37,010 nt of DNA. It comes from Thiobacillus sp. (GTDB lineage Bacteria; Pseudomonadota; Gammaproteobacteria; Burkholderiales; Thiobacillaceae). The position numbers and the translations under genes were made by a program. This document shows, one piece after another, positions 16,488 to 25,675 of the stretch. Positions within the stretch are counted from its first letter, which is position 1. Each line of letters begins with the position of its first letter. The notes under the pieces were generated by a model, which made no database searches, had not been told where the DNA came from, and was given only the letters and a program-made list of their open reading frames with translations. The stretch covers positions 1 to 37,010 of the forward strand of contig NZ_JAUYRI010000023.1 in the NCBI RefSeq assembly GCF_030696885.1, given 5' to 3'.

Positions 16488-17567
16488 TCATCCGGTCTGC
16501 TGCAGCAGTTTCTGGTATGCGTCCTCGAACGACTTGACGCCGTCGTCCTGCAGCGTGTTGCCAACCGCATCCAGGTCGATGCCCAGCCGCGCCAGTTCGG
16601 CCAGCTGCGCTTCGGCTTCGGCGACGCCCTCTGTCACCTGCAGTGCCGGCTTGCCGTGGTCGCGCAGTGCGGCGAGCGTCTTGTCAGGCAGCGTGTTGAT
16701 GGTTTCTGCGCCGATCAGCGGCTCCACGTACAGCAGGTCATGGTAGTCGGGGTTCTTCACACCGCTGCTCGCCCACAGCAGGTATTGCGGCGTCGCGCCC
16801 TGGCGGGCCAGATCGGCGAAGGGCGCGCCGTGGAAGGTTTGCAGATAGGCCTGGTAGGCGAGCTTGGCCATCGCCACCGCGGCCTTGCCGCGCAGCGACA
16901 GCGCTTCCTGGGTACCGATGGCGGTGAGCTGGGTGTCGACCAGGGTGTCGACACGTGACAGGAACAGGCTCGCCACCGCCTTGCTGCGGCGTACGTCGGC
17001 ACCGGCGCCCGCGCGCGCAGCGAGACCGCGGATATAGGCGTCGAACACCGCCTGCGTCTGCGCGATCGAAAACAGCAGGGTCACGTTGACGTTGATGCCG
17101 AGCGTGGTCAGCGCCTCGAATGCGCTGACGCCTTCGGGCGTGCCCGGCACCTTGATCAGAAGGTTGCGGCGGTCTACTCGCCCCGAAAGCCGCTGCGCTT
17201 CGGCCACCGTATGGGCCGCGTCGTACGCCCAGCGCGGCGCGACTTCGAGGCTGACATAGCCGTCGTTGCCGCCGCTTGCTTCGTGCACCGGCAGCAGCAG
17301 GTCGCACGCGGCCTGGATGTCAGGGATCGCCAGCGCTTCGAAGCGCCGTTCGGCATCCGGCTCGCCGGTCTTGAGAGCCGCCAGGTCGTCGGCGTAGTGC
17401 GGACTGTTGGCGAATGCGTTCTGGAAGATCGACGGATTCGAGGTCACGCCGGACACCCCGTCCTCGGCGATCAGCTTCGCCAGCGTGCCGTCGCGGATCA
17501 GGTCGCGCGACAGGTTGTCCAGCCAAAGGCTCTGGCCGAGCGAGGTGACGTGTTGCGTGGCATTCAT
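16488..17567 (-). CDS. tal: Transaldolase
   Basis: A 359-aa protein of the longer bacterial transaldolase subgroup (E. coli TalB is 316 aa). It has [24 protein letters not shown], the Schiff-base Lys139 in LLIKVPGT, and [10 protein letters not shown]. It moves a dihydroxyacetone unit between sugar phosphates in the pentose phosphate pathway. The ATG at 17567 has AAAGGA upstream. It is followed in the same direction by adhC after 99 bp, with only an imperfect hairpin near 16421-16450 between them, so cotranscription is possible but not certain. Confidence 0.93.
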   Translation of the reverse strand: MNATQHVTSLGQSLWLDNLSRDLIRDGTLAKLIAEDGVSGVTSNPSIFQNAFANSPHYADDLAALKTGEPDAERRFEALAIPDIQAACDLLLPVHEASGGNDGYVSLEVAPRWAYDAAHTVAEAQRLSGRVDRRNLLIKVPGTPEGVSAFEALTTLGINVNVTLLFSIAQTQAVFDAYIRGLAARAGAGADVRRSKAVASLFLSRVDTLVDTQLTAIGTQEALSLRGKAAVAMAKLAYQAYLQTFHGAPFADLARQGATPQYLLWASSGVKNPDYHDLLYVEPLIGAETINTLPDKTLAALRDHGKPALQVTEGVAEAEAQLAELARLGIDLDAVGNTLQDDGVKSFEDAYQKLLQQTG

Positions 17568-17721
17568 GGGCGGTCCTTTCGATTCATTGGTATTCAGGAT
17601 AGAACACAGGATAGAACACGCCTGTGACGACATAGTTTCGTCACGCGCCGCGGCCGGCGGGGGAGGCCGCGCCTGTGCTAGACTTCGGCGCATTCCAACG
17701 GCTCTTTTCCGGCGCATTCCC

Positions 17722-18822
17722 ATGTCAGGCAGCACACTCGGCAAACTCTTCTGTGTCACCGTGTTCGGCGAATCGCACGGGCCCGCGATCGGCTGCGTGG
17801 TCGACGGCTGCCCGCCCGGGATGGCACTTGCCGAGGCCGACATCCAGCACGACCTCGACCGCCGCAAGCCCGGCACCTCGCGCCATGTGACGCAGCGCCG
17901 CGAATCCGATATTGCCGAGATCCTCTCCGGCCTCTATGAAGGCAAGACCACCGGCACGCCGATCGCGCTCTTGATCCGCAACGAAGACCAGCGCAGCAAG
18001 GATTACGGCAATATCGGCGAGACCTTCCGCCCCGGCCATGCCGACTACACCTATACGCAGAAATACGGCTTCCGTGATCCGCGCGGCGGCGGGCGTTCGT
18101 CGGCGCGACTGACCGCGCCGATCGTCGGCGCCGGCGCCATCGCCAAGAAATGGCTCAAGGAAAAATACAGCATCGTGATCCACGGCTACATGAGCGCGCT
18201 GGGCCCGATCGACATTCCGTTCGAGTCGTGGGACGCGATCGACGCCAACGCCTTCTTCTCGCCCAATGCCGCGATCGTGCCCGAGCTCGAGGCCTACATG
18301 GATGCGCTCAGGAAATCCGGCGATTCGGTCGGCGCCAAGATCAGCGTGGTGGCCGAGAACGTGCCGCCCGGCTGGGGCGAGCCGCTGTACGACAAGCTCG
18401 ACGCCGACCTCGCCCATGCACTGATGGGACTCAACGCCGTCAAGGGCGTGGAAATCGGCGACGGCATGGAGGCCGCGCGGCAGAAGGGCACCGAGCACCG
18501 CGATGAAATCACCCCCGAGGGATTCTTGAGCAACCATTCCGGCGGTGTGCTGGGCGGCATCTCGTCCGGCCAGGCCGTCGTCGCCCACATCGCGATCAAG
18601 CCCACTTCGTCGATGCGGCTGCCCGGCCGCTCGATCGACCTCAACGGCCAGCCGATCGAGGTCGTCACCCACGGCCGCCACGATCCCTGCGTCGGCATCC
18701 GCGCCACCCCGATCGCCGAAGCGCTGATGGCGATCGTGCTGATGGACCACGCATTGCGCCACCGCGCGCAGTGCGGCGACGCCGCGAGCACCACGCCGGT
18801 CGTGCCGGGGCAGGCCGGCTGA
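17722..18822 (+). CDS. aroC: Chorismate synthase
   Basis: A 366-aa protein matching chorismate synthase along its whole length: [14 protein letters not shown] at the start, the QRRESD segment, [30 protein letters not shown], and [16 protein letters not shown]. It makes chorismate from EPSP using reduced FMN, the last common step of aromatic amino acid synthesis. The ATG at 17722 is set by the conserved N terminus; no good ribosome site precedes it. It is divergent from transaldolase and is followed after 7 bp by the phospholipase D gene. Confidence 0.97.
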   Translation: MSGSTLGKLFCVTVFGESHGPAIGCVVDGCPPGMALAEADIQHDLDRRKPGTSRHVTQRRESDIAEILSGLYEGKTTGTPIALLIRNEDQRSKDYGNIGETFRPGHADYTYTQKYGFRDPRGGGRSSARLTAPIVGAGAIAKKWLKEKYSIVIHGYMSALGPIDIPFESWDAIDANAFFSPNAAIVPELEAYMDALRKSGDSVGAKISVVAENVPPGWGEPLYDKLDADLAHALMGLNAVKGVEIGDGMEAARQKGTEHRDEITPEGFLSNHSGGVLGGISSGQAVVAHIAIKPTSSMRLPGRSIDLNGQPIEVVTHGRHDPCVGIRATPIAEALMAIVLMDHALRHRAQCGDAASTTPVVPGQAG

Positions 18823-18829
18823 CCTTCCC

Positions 18830-20326
18830 GTGACGCACGGGAGCCGATGGTGGGTCCGGTGGTGCCTGCTGGCGCTGTTGTTCGGTGCCGGGATGCGGCC
18901 CGCACTCGCCTCCCCGATGGATTTCATCGACCAGCAAATGGCCGCGCATCCGAATGAGACCGGCATCTACGTGCTCGACACCGGCGCATCTGCATTGCAG
19001 GCGCGTGCCTGGCTGGCCGACCACGCGCAGCAGTCGATCGAGGTGCAGTACTTCATCTGGAGCCGCGACAACGTCGGCATCCTCGCCACCGAAGCGCTGC
19101 TGCGCGCAGCCAAACGCGGCGTCAAAGTGCGTGTCATCGTCGACGACCTGCTGATTGACGCGCCCGACAAGACGCTACTGGCGCTGGCCCGGCATCCCAA
19201 CGTCGATATCCGCATCTACAACCCCAAGCACAAGGTCGGCACGCCGTTCTACAAGCGCGCGCTCAACGTCGTCACTGACTTCCGCGGCGTCAATCAGCGC
19301 ATGCACGACAAGACCTTCATCGTCGACGGCAAGGTGGGCATCACTGGCGGCCGCAACATGGCCGACGAGTATTTCGATTACGACCGCGAATACACCTTCC
19401 GCGATCGCGACGCGCTGGTGGTGGGGGCTGCGGCGCAGACGATGCGGGCGAATTTCGAGGCGTTCTGGGCAAGCCCGCTCGCGGTGCCGGTGGAATCGCG
19501 TTTCGACGGCCTGGGCCTGATGAAAAAGAGCGTCAAGGTGGCCGACGCCGAGGTGCAGCAGGTCTACCGTGAGCTGCATGCCTATGCGCAACACCCGGAA
19601 AACTTTGCCCCGGAAGTGCGTGCCGCGATTGCGGCCACGCCCGCCGCCTTCGAGCGCCTGGCGCGCGACATGGCCTGGGGCCGGGTCGACTTCATCCACG
19701 ACAGGCCGGGCAAGAACGGCAAACGCTGGAGCCTGGGCGGCGGCGGCCAGAGCACCGACGCACTGGCGAGGCTGGTGGCCGGCGCGCAGGAATCCATCGT
19801 CATCCAGTCGCCTTACCTGGTGATGTCGGGCAAGGCGAAAGCGTTGTTCCGGGACGCCGTCGCGCGCGGCGTCAAGGTGCGCATCCTCACCAATTCGCTC
19901 GCCTCCACCGACAACATGCCGGCCTTCTCCGGCTACCGCAATCAGCGCAAGCAGCTGCTGAAAATGGGCCTCGACATCCGCGAATACAAGCCTGACCCCG
20001 TCAATCGCAGCGCCCTGATGTCGCGCGCCAACCCGCCCGAGACACCGCCGCTGTTCGCACTGCACGCCAAGAGCATGGTGGTCGATGGCATGACGGCCTA
20101 TATCGGCACTTTCAACTTCGACCCGCGCTCCGAAAACCTCAACACCGAAGTCGGCGTGATCGTGCATCACGCCGGGCTGGCCCAGCGGCTGCGCGCGATC
20201 ATGGAAGCCGACATGCATCCGGACAACAGCTGGAGTGCGGCGGAAGAGCCCGACCAGTACGTGCCGCTGACCCAGCGCGGCCGGGTGCGGCTGTGGCAGC
20301 TGCTGCCGCTGAAGCCGCTGCTGTAG
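18830..20326 (+). CDS. Exported phospholipase D-family protein
   Basis: A 498-aa protein with a GTG start directly after aroC. It begins with a signal peptide (WWVRWCLLALLFGAGMRPALA) and contains two HKD motifs: H159/K161/D166 in MHDKTFIVDG followed by ITGGRN, and H412/K414/D419 in LHAKSMVVDG followed by GTFNFDPRS. Two HKD motifs in one chain make one active site, as in cardiolipin synthase-like transphosphatidylases. A signal peptide instead of two N-terminal membrane helices separates it from ClsA and fits the exported ClsC/YmdC-like group. The substrate is not known. Confidence 0.88.
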   Translation: MTHGSRWWVRWCLLALLFGAGMRPALASPMDFIDQQMAAHPNETGIYVLDTGASALQARAWLADHAQQSIEVQYFIWSRDNVGILATEALLRAAKRGVKVRVIVDDLLIDAPDKTLLALARHPNVDIRIYNPKHKVGTPFYKRALNVVTDFRGVNQRMHDKTFIVDGKVGITGGRNMADEYFDYDREYTFRDRDALVVGAAAQTMRANFEAFWASPLAVPVESRFDGLGLMKKSVKVADAEVQQVYRELHAYAQHPENFAPEVRAAIAATPAAFERLARDMAWGRVDFIHDRPGKNGKRWSLGGGGQSTDALARLVAGAQESIVIQSPYLVMSGKAKALFRDAVARGVKVRILTNSLASTDNMPAFSGYRNQRKQLLKMGLDIREYKPDPVNRSALMSRANPPETPPLFALHAKSMVVDGMTAYIGTFNFDPRSENLNTEVGVIVHHAGLAQRLRAIMEADMHPDNSWSAAEEPDQYVPLTQRGRVRLWQLLPLKPLL

Positions 20327-20468
20327 CCCGCGTGGAGTCGTCGTTTCGCGCACCCGCTTACATAAACGCGGCGAAGCGAACTAGACTGCATGCGGAATGG
20401 TTAAATTCTGGATCGCCCCGGCGCCCTGCGCCTTGCGATGATGCGTCGGTGTTTTTGCGGAGAGCCCC

Positions 20469-22193
20469 ATGCGCGTGCCCATCAGCCTGAAAATCTTCAG
20501 CATCACCATGGCCCTGCTGGTGCTGATGGTGGTCGTCACCTGGGTGTCGGTGCTCAACTTCCGTCAGCTCAACAACCAGGTGCGCGCGCTGTCCGACTGG
20601 TACCTGCCGCTGCAGCAGCAGGTGGCCAGCGTCGAAATCCTGATCCGCCAGCAGATCGTTCACATGGAGCGGGTGATGTCGGGCATGGAGGCGGCCCGGC
20701 CCGACCCTGACTACCTGGCGAAGGAATCGAACGGCTTCGACATGCGCGGGGTCAACGCCGATCAGATCGTCGACTCCTCGCTGCGCATGCTAGGCGAGGC
20801 CCAGGCGCAAAAGGACCTCAAGCTCGACCGCGCCACGCTCGCGGTGCTGGGCGAGCAGCTGCCCACGATCCAGACCGCGCGTCAGAATTTCCACCGAACC
20901 TTTCGCCTGTTCCAGATCGAGGCGGAGGAAGGCACCCCGCGTTCGCAGGACATCGTCCGCGAAACCCTGCTGCGCGAGAAGGACGCCGTCGACATCGAAA
21001 TCGGCAAGACCATCGACATCCTCAACAAGCTGACCCAGGACACCGCCACCGAGGCCAAGAAGGAAGAGGCGCGCGCCACCACGCTCAACTGGATCATCAC
21101 CGCGCTGGCCGCCGCGCTCGGCTTCCTCTCGGCGCTGTTCTTCACCCGCTCGCTGGTCAGTCCGATCAAGCGCCTGCTCGGCGGCACGCGCGCGGTGGAA
21201 GGCGGCAACCTGGAGGTTGAAATCCAGGTGCACTCGCGCGACGAGATCGCCACGCTCGCCACCTCGTTCAACCACATGGTCGTCGGCCTGCGCGAGAAGG
21301 AGCGTATCCGCGAAACCTTCGGGCAGTACGTCGACCCGCGCATCGTCAAGACCCTGCTGGAGAACCGCATCGGTGCCGACAAAGGCGAACGCCAGGTGAT
21401 GACCGTGTTTTTCTCCGACCTCGAAGGCTTCACCCGGATGTGCGAAGGCCTCACCCCGGACGCCGCGGTGCGCTTCCTCAACCGCTATTTCTCCATGATG
21501 TCCGAAGTCGTCCGCGCCCAGCAGGGCATCGTCGACAAGTACATCGGCGACTCGGTCATGGCCTTCTGGGGCCCGCCCTTCACCGACCCCGCCGACCACG
21601 CGCGCCTCGGCTGCATCGCCGCACTCGACCAGATGGCGCGGCTGGAAGCCTTCCGCGCCTGGCTGCCCGAGATGTTCGGCGTCCGCGACAACGTGCCCGT
21701 GGTCAACGTCCGCATGGGCATCGCCAGCGGCGAAGTCACCGTCGGCAACATCGGCTCCGAAACCTCGCGTGGCTACACCGTCATCGGCGATACCGTGAAC
21801 CTCGCCTCACGCCTGGAGCAGGCCAACAAGTTCTACGGCACCCGCATCCTGGCGAGCGAAGCGACGCGCACGCTGGCGGGTGACATGCTGGCCTTCCGCG
21901 AAATCGACAGCCTGCGCGTCGCCGGCAAGCTGGAAACGGTGCGGGTATACGAGTTGCTGGGGATGGCCGACGAATTGAGCGACACCGACCGGCAGCGGGT
22001 TCAGGCGTACGAAGCCGGGCTGGCGCACTACCGCGCGCAGGACTGGGATGCGGCCGAAGCGGCGTTCCGCGAATGCCTTGCGATCGAACCGAAGGATCAG
22101 CCAAGCCAGGTCATGCTGGCGCGGGTTGAGGCGTTCCGGCTGAAACCGCCGGGGGCGGGGTGGGATGGGGTTTGGGTGGCGAGCAGTAAGTAG
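20469..22193 (+). CDS. Membrane adenylate cyclase with HAMP domain
   Basis: A 574-aa class III cyclase. Two membrane segments (about 8-30 and 207-226) bracket a helical periplasmic sensor region. A HAMP linker (about 226-280) leads to the cyclase domain (about 305-495). Metal ligands D317 and D361, adenine-specifying K357 and T437, and N444/R448 in DTVNLASR are all present, so ATP rather than GTP is the expected substrate. A C-terminal TPR-like helix pair (YEAGLAHYRAQDWDAAEAAF) follows. It would turn an unknown envelope signal into cAMP. The ATG at 20469 is preceded by GGAGAG. Confidence 0.92.
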   Translation: MRVPISLKIFSITMALLVLMVVVTWVSVLNFRQLNNQVRALSDWYLPLQQQVASVEILIRQQIVHMERVMSGMEAARPDPDYLAKESNGFDMRGVNADQIVDSSLRMLGEAQAQKDLKLDRATLAVLGEQLPTIQTARQNFHRTFRLFQIEAEEGTPRSQDIVRETLLREKDAVDIEIGKTIDILNKLTQDTATEAKKEEARATTLNWIITALAAALGFLSALFFTRSLVSPIKRLLGGTRAVEGGNLEVEIQVHSRDEIATLATSFNHMVVGLREKERIRETFGQYVDPRIVKTLLENRIGADKGERQVMTVFFSDLEGFTRMCEGLTPDAAVRFLNRYFSMMSEVVRAQQGIVDKYIGDSVMAFWGPPFTDPADHARLGCIAALDQMARLEAFRAWLPEMFGVRDNVPVVNVRMGIASGEVTVGNIGSETSRGYTVIGDTVNLASRLEQANKFYGTRILASEATRTLAGDMLAFREIDSLRVAGKLETVRVYELLGMADELSDTDRQRVQAYEAGLAHYRAQDWDAAEAAFRECLAIEPKDQPSQVMLARVEAFRLKPPGAGWDGVWVASSK

Positions 22194-22271
22194 AGAGCGC
22201 TTGTTTTGGCGCGGTAGGCGCCGAGCCCAGCGGCAGTCAGAGAGTTCCCAACCTCTAACACGAGCGTGTGG

Positions 22272-22841
22272 TCATGTTGCATCCCACTTTAGTTTGGCTA
22301 GATTCGCAAGCCTGCGAAGAACTTCATTGCATGCCGTTTCAAGTATTCCAAACCGTTGATTCGATAAGTAGGTGGATTCATGCGCGAGGAGATTGCGATA
22401 GCCAATAGCCAGCAGGAATAGCTCCCAGTTGTCCTCACCGAAATATTCCTTGGGCACCTCAACGCCCCGGAACTTGCAGTACTGTTCAACTAATGTCTGC
22501 GTTTTTCTGTTCTTGTATTTTGAGTAACAGGTGCGCAATTCTTCTTTACCTTGGTGCTCAACATGCATGGCTAGAGACCGAGCTAAAGCCTCAATCCCAC
22601 CTACGAGCGTCACAAGGCGATTCGGGTTTGCCCCCGGATCCTCCAAACGTTCGCGAACGCGACCAAGTCGCTGTCTTGGGGTGGCCGTAATGTATTTATC
22701 TCGAAGCTCGTCAAGCTGTTTGCGGAGCTCTTGAATGCTGTTATCGGTCAAGACTATTCCTAACGCTGAAACGATTTGAACTGAGCTCAAGGGTTCAGCT
22801 TCGCATTCTTGCCAGCTACTCAACGACGCCCTCATCCCCAT
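22272..22841 (-). CDS. HEPN-like protein, no partner seen
   Basis: A protein of about 189 aa that I do not recognise by name. An N-terminal helix (IQELRKQLDELRDKYI) precedes an all-helical domain with YRNLLAHES, which carries the R-x4-H motif of HEPN domains (often RNases in toxin or defence systems). No nucleotidyltransferase or other usual antitoxin lies beside it. The sequence is visibly more AT-rich than its neighbours, which suggests transfer. The start is uncertain: ATG at 22862, 22841 or 22835 overlaps the upstream gene, while a TTG at 22751 has AGGA six bases upstream. RNase activity is inference only. Confidence 0.65.
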   Translation of the reverse strand: MGMRASLSSWQECEAEPLSSVQIVSALGIVLTDNSIQELRKQLDELRDKYITATPRQRLGRVRERLEDPGANPNRLVTLVGGIEALARSLAMHVEHQGKEELRTCYSKYKNRKTQTLVEQYCKFRGVEVPKEYFGEDNWELFLLAIGYRNLLAHESTYLSNQRFGILETACNEVLRRLANLAKLKWDAT

Positions 22842-23118
22842 GACACGTACACGCCGGATCATTGCTGGTGGAGTTGTCGCAGCAGACGATCTTGCCGGCG
22901 CGGCAGCCGCAGATGCCTTTGTGCGCCTTGCAGCAGGCTGTCTGGATCTGGGCGAGGTGCATGCCCTTGCCCTGGGCCTGGGCGACGCAGGCTTCGGCGG
23001 AAATCGTTTTTTGCTGCATGGCAGCGGAGGTAACGTCTACCGTTGAATCGGCGGCGGCCGGCAGCATGAGGAAGGCCGGAACAATGGCCAGCAGGGCGAG
23101 CAGGGAACGGATGCGCAT
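22816..23118 (-). CDS. Small exported cysteine-rich protein
   Basis: A 100-aa protein with a signal peptide (RIRSLLALLAIVPAFLMLPAAA). The mature half is packed with cysteines: one in EACVAQAQG, then CCKAHKGICGCRAGKIVCC and CTCHGD. The pattern suggests disulfides or metal binding in the periplasm; I cannot name the family. The ATG at 23118 has an AGGAG site six bases upstream, so the longer frame from 23151 is not used. Its 3' end overlaps the likely 5' end of the HEPN-like gene. The MFS gene ends 54 bp upstream. Confidence 0.75.
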   Translation of the reverse strand: MRIRSLLALLAIVPAFLMLPAAADSTVDVTSAAMQQKTISAEACVAQAQGKGMHLAQIQTACCKAHKGICGCRAGKIVCCDNSTSNDPACTCHGDEGVVE

Positions 23119-23172
23119 GGAAGTCTCCTGGAGAGAAGCGGGCTGCCCCACTATAGCCGATCAGGCGCGTCC

Positions 23173-24333
23173 TTAGGCATCGCGCAATAGCAACCCCAGC
23201 ATCAGCGCGGCCGCCACCAGGATGGCCGCCAGCAGGGTGAAGGCACTGCCGTAGCCGGCGACGCCGACCATGAAGCCGGTGAGCACCGGGCCGATCGATT
23301 GGCCGACGTCCATCACCGTGCGCAGCACGCCCATCGACGAGCCGTAGCGGCCGTCTTTCGTGAGGTCGGCGACCAGCGCGGCGGTGGACGAGGTGACGGT
23401 GGCGAAGCCGAGGCCGAACACCAGGCTCAGCACCGATAGGCCGATGAAGTTCGGGAAATAGGGCAGCAGCACGACGCTCGCCGCGCCGATCAGCAAACCA
23501 GGCAGGATCACGCGGCGGCGCCCGACGCGGTCGGACACCCGGCCCATCAGTGGCTTGGCGAACACGATGCTGAGGAGTTGCGCGCCGAGGATGATGCCGA
23601 TCTGCCACGCGGGGATGCCGAGCGAGGACGCATACAGCGCGAGGAAGGCTTCGATCGCGCCGAACACCAGGTACTGCGCGGCCTCCACCGTGCTGACCAG
23701 CATGATGCCGCGGTCGCGCAGCACCGTTCTCAGGCTGGACCAGAAACGCGGCAGTTCCAGTTTTGTCGTCGGGCGCGGTTCGTGGTCCTTGAGCAGCAGG
23801 CCGGCCGCCAGCGCCAGCACGCCGGCGATCGCGCAGGCGATGTACACCGCGCCAAAACTCCCCAGCGAAATCAGCGCGCCGCCGAGGAAGGGCGCGATCG
23901 AGCGGCCGACGATGGTGACCGAGGAATAGGTGGACAGCCGCGTTGCGCGATCGGCCGTATAGCGCGCGGCAATCGCCGCACTCGCCACCGTGCCGAAAAT
24001 CGCGGTGGCGAAGCCGTGATAGAAGCGCACCGCCATCAGCTGCCAGGCGGTTTCGATCACCAGATACAGAAACGGCGCGGTGGCGAACACGACCAGGGAC
24101 GCTAGCAGCACGCGCCGCTTGCCCAGATGGTCCGACAGCGCGCCGGCGGGGTAGCTGATCAGCACGCCGGGGATCGTGGAGGCCATTACGATCCAGCCGA
24201 TCTCGGCCGGCGTGGCGTTGAGCGCGGCGGCGAACAGCGGCAGCACCGGCGTCTTCGCCAGCGTGGAGCTGAAGATGGCCAGCCCGCCGACGAGCGCGAT
24301 CAGGACAAAGAAGGACGGCTGGGCGGATTTCAT
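23173..24333 (-). CDS. Major facilitator superfamily transporter
   Basis: A 386-aa protein with about 12 hydrophobic helices. It has the MFS loop motif after helix 2 (GALSDHLGKRRVLL) and its repeat in the second half (GRVSDRVGRRRVIL). This layout fits a drug or metabolite H+ antiporter of the 12-TM type; the substrate cannot be read from sequence. The ATG at 24333 is where the transporter homology begins; longer frames upstream run into the divergent gene's control region. It is divergent from the pyruvyl-transferase-like gene across 105 bp that hold a 14-bp palindrome. Confidence 0.88.
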   Translation of the reverse strand: MKSAQPSFFVLIALVGGLAIFSSTLAKTPVLPLFAAALNATPAEIGWIVMASTIPGVLISYPAGALSDHLGKRRVLLASLVVFATAPFLYLVIETAWQLMAVRFYHGFATAIFGTVASAAIAARYTADRATRLSTYSSVTIVGRSIAPFLGGALISLGSFGAVYIACAIAGVLALAAGLLLKDHEPRPTTKLELPRFWSSLRTVLRDRGIMLVSTVEAAQYLVFGAIEAFLALYASSLGIPAWQIGIILGAQLLSIVFAKPLMGRVSDRVGRRRVILPGLLIGAASVVLLPYFPNFIGLSVLSLVFGLGFATVTSSTAALVADLTKDGRYGSSMGVLRTVMDVGQSIGPVLTGFMVGVAGYGSAFTLLAAILVAAALMLGLLLRDA

Positions 24334-24391
24334 GGGTGGGTGTGTTGGCTTTTTTGCGAATGTAGTGCGAAATCGCGCCATGTGCGAAAAA

Positions 24392-24405
24392 ATCATGCGC
24401 ATGAT
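24392..24405. promoter_or_regulatory. Perfect 14-bp palindrome, candidate operator
   Basis: ATCATGCGCATGAT is a perfect palindrome in the 105-bp gap between the divergent MFS and pyruvyl-transferase-like genes. A site like this is a natural place for a dimeric regulator, but no regulator gene is adjacent. Confidence 0.35.
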
Positions 24406-24438
24406 GTCCACGTCTTCTTCATCCAGACCCAGCAGACA

Positions 24439-25641
24439 ATGAACGCGAGTGTTCCGCCGGTCCTGTTCGGCGCCTTCGATCGCCACAACGTCGGCGACCT
24501 GCTGTTTCCGCATCTGCTGACGGCGCTGCTGCCGGGGCGGAGGTTTGCGTTTGCCGGGCTGGCGGCGCGCGATCTGCGTGCCTTCGGCGGTCATGATGTG
24601 AGGCCACTGCCGGCGCGGCCGACGCACCTGATCCATGCCGGCGGCGAGCTGCTGACCTGCAGCGCCTGGCAGGCGGCGGTCATGCTGCTCGATCCGGCCG
24701 CGGCGGTCGCGGCCATCGTGCGCTACGACAATGAACCCGCTGCGGCTGCTGCGTGGGCGGCGCGCCAGCTTGGCACGGCGCGAACCATGCCTTATGTGGT
24801 CGGGCGCGACGTACTTGCATCGGGCGCCAGGCTGATTTTCAACGCCGTCGGCGGCGTGGAGTGGAATGCACTGTCAGCCACGCAGCGGGACGAGGTGAAA
24901 GCCGCATTGCAGCAGGCAGACTGGCTCAGCGTGCGCGACCACGTCACCCGGGCTGCATTGCGTGCGGAAGGCATCGATGCGCCCTTGTGTCCCGACCCGG
25001 CGGTGATGGTCGCCGAATGCTTTGGCGAGACGATCCGGCGGCATCAAGACCAGGCCCCGGCGAAGACGATCTGCGATGCCTTCCCGCAGGGCTATCTCGC
25101 CTGCCAGTTCAGCACGGAGTTTGCCGATGACGCCAGCCTGGATGCGCTGGCGCAGGGGCTGTCGCGGGTGACTGCGGCGACCGGCCTGGGCGTGGCGCTG
25201 TTCTGCGCCGGCACGGCGCCGTGGCACGACGATCCGGCGCTCTACGAAAAGCTGCAGCGCCGGCTGCCGACCGGCACGGCTCAGCGGTTTCCGTCGCTGC
25301 ATCTGTGGGACATCTGCGCGCTGATCGCCGCCAGCCGCGGCGTGCTTGCCAGCAGCCTCCACGGCCGCATCGTTGCGCTGGCTTATGGCCTGCCGCGGGT
25401 CAGCCTCGCGCCGCCGCAGCAGGGCGCGCGTCCGGACAAACGGGCCGCCTTTGCCGAAACCTGGGAACCGGACGCGGTGCCGCGCAGCGTGGCCGCCGAC
25501 CGCATCGCGCCCGCGCTGATGCAGGCGCTGGCGCTGCCCGCCAGCCTGCTGCGCGAGAACGCATCCCACCTGTGTGCGCACTACCTGCAGAGCCAGGCGC
25601 ACTGGGCCGGCCTGTTGCCGCCTGCAGGACTTGCGCAATAA
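24439..25641 (+). CDS. Polysaccharide pyruvyl transferase family protein
   Basis: A 400-aa protein. The N terminus (PPVLFGAFDRHNVGDLLFPHLL) carries the N-x-GD element of the family, THLIHAGGELL matches the GGG-like loop, WLSVRDHVTRAALRAEGI is the 'SxRD' segment, and the C-terminal ASRGVLASSLHGRIVALAYGLP is the typical SxLHxxIxA motif. CsaB-like enzymes add pyruvate ketals to surface polysaccharides. No other polysaccharide genes are beside it, so its acceptor is unknown. The start is the ATG at 24439, set by the N-terminal homology. The Lon-like gene follows after 34 bp. Confidence 0.82.
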   Translation: MNASVPPVLFGAFDRHNVGDLLFPHLLTALLPGRRFAFAGLAARDLRAFGGHDVRPLPARPTHLIHAGGELLTCSAWQAAVMLLDPAAAVAAIVRYDNEPAAAAAWAARQLGTARTMPYVVGRDVLASGARLIFNAVGGVEWNALSATQRDEVKAALQQADWLSVRDHVTRAALRAEGIDAPLCPDPAVMVAECFGETIRRHQDQAPAKTICDAFPQGYLACQFSTEFADDASLDALAQGLSRVTAATGLGVALFCAGTAPWHDDPALYEKLQRRLPTGTAQRFPSLHLWDICALIAASRGVLASSLHGRIVALAYGLPRVSLAPPQQGARPDKRAAFAETWEPDAVPRSVAADRIAPALMQALALPASLLRENASHLCAHYLQSQAHWAGLLPPAGLAQ

Positions 25642-25675
25642 TCCGAACACCCCCCCACAGATCCGACCTCACACC

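Noticed and set aside
22751..22862. A firm start for the HEPN-like gene
   Set aside because: Three ATG codons and a TTG with a better ribosome site are all possible, so no start could be decided.
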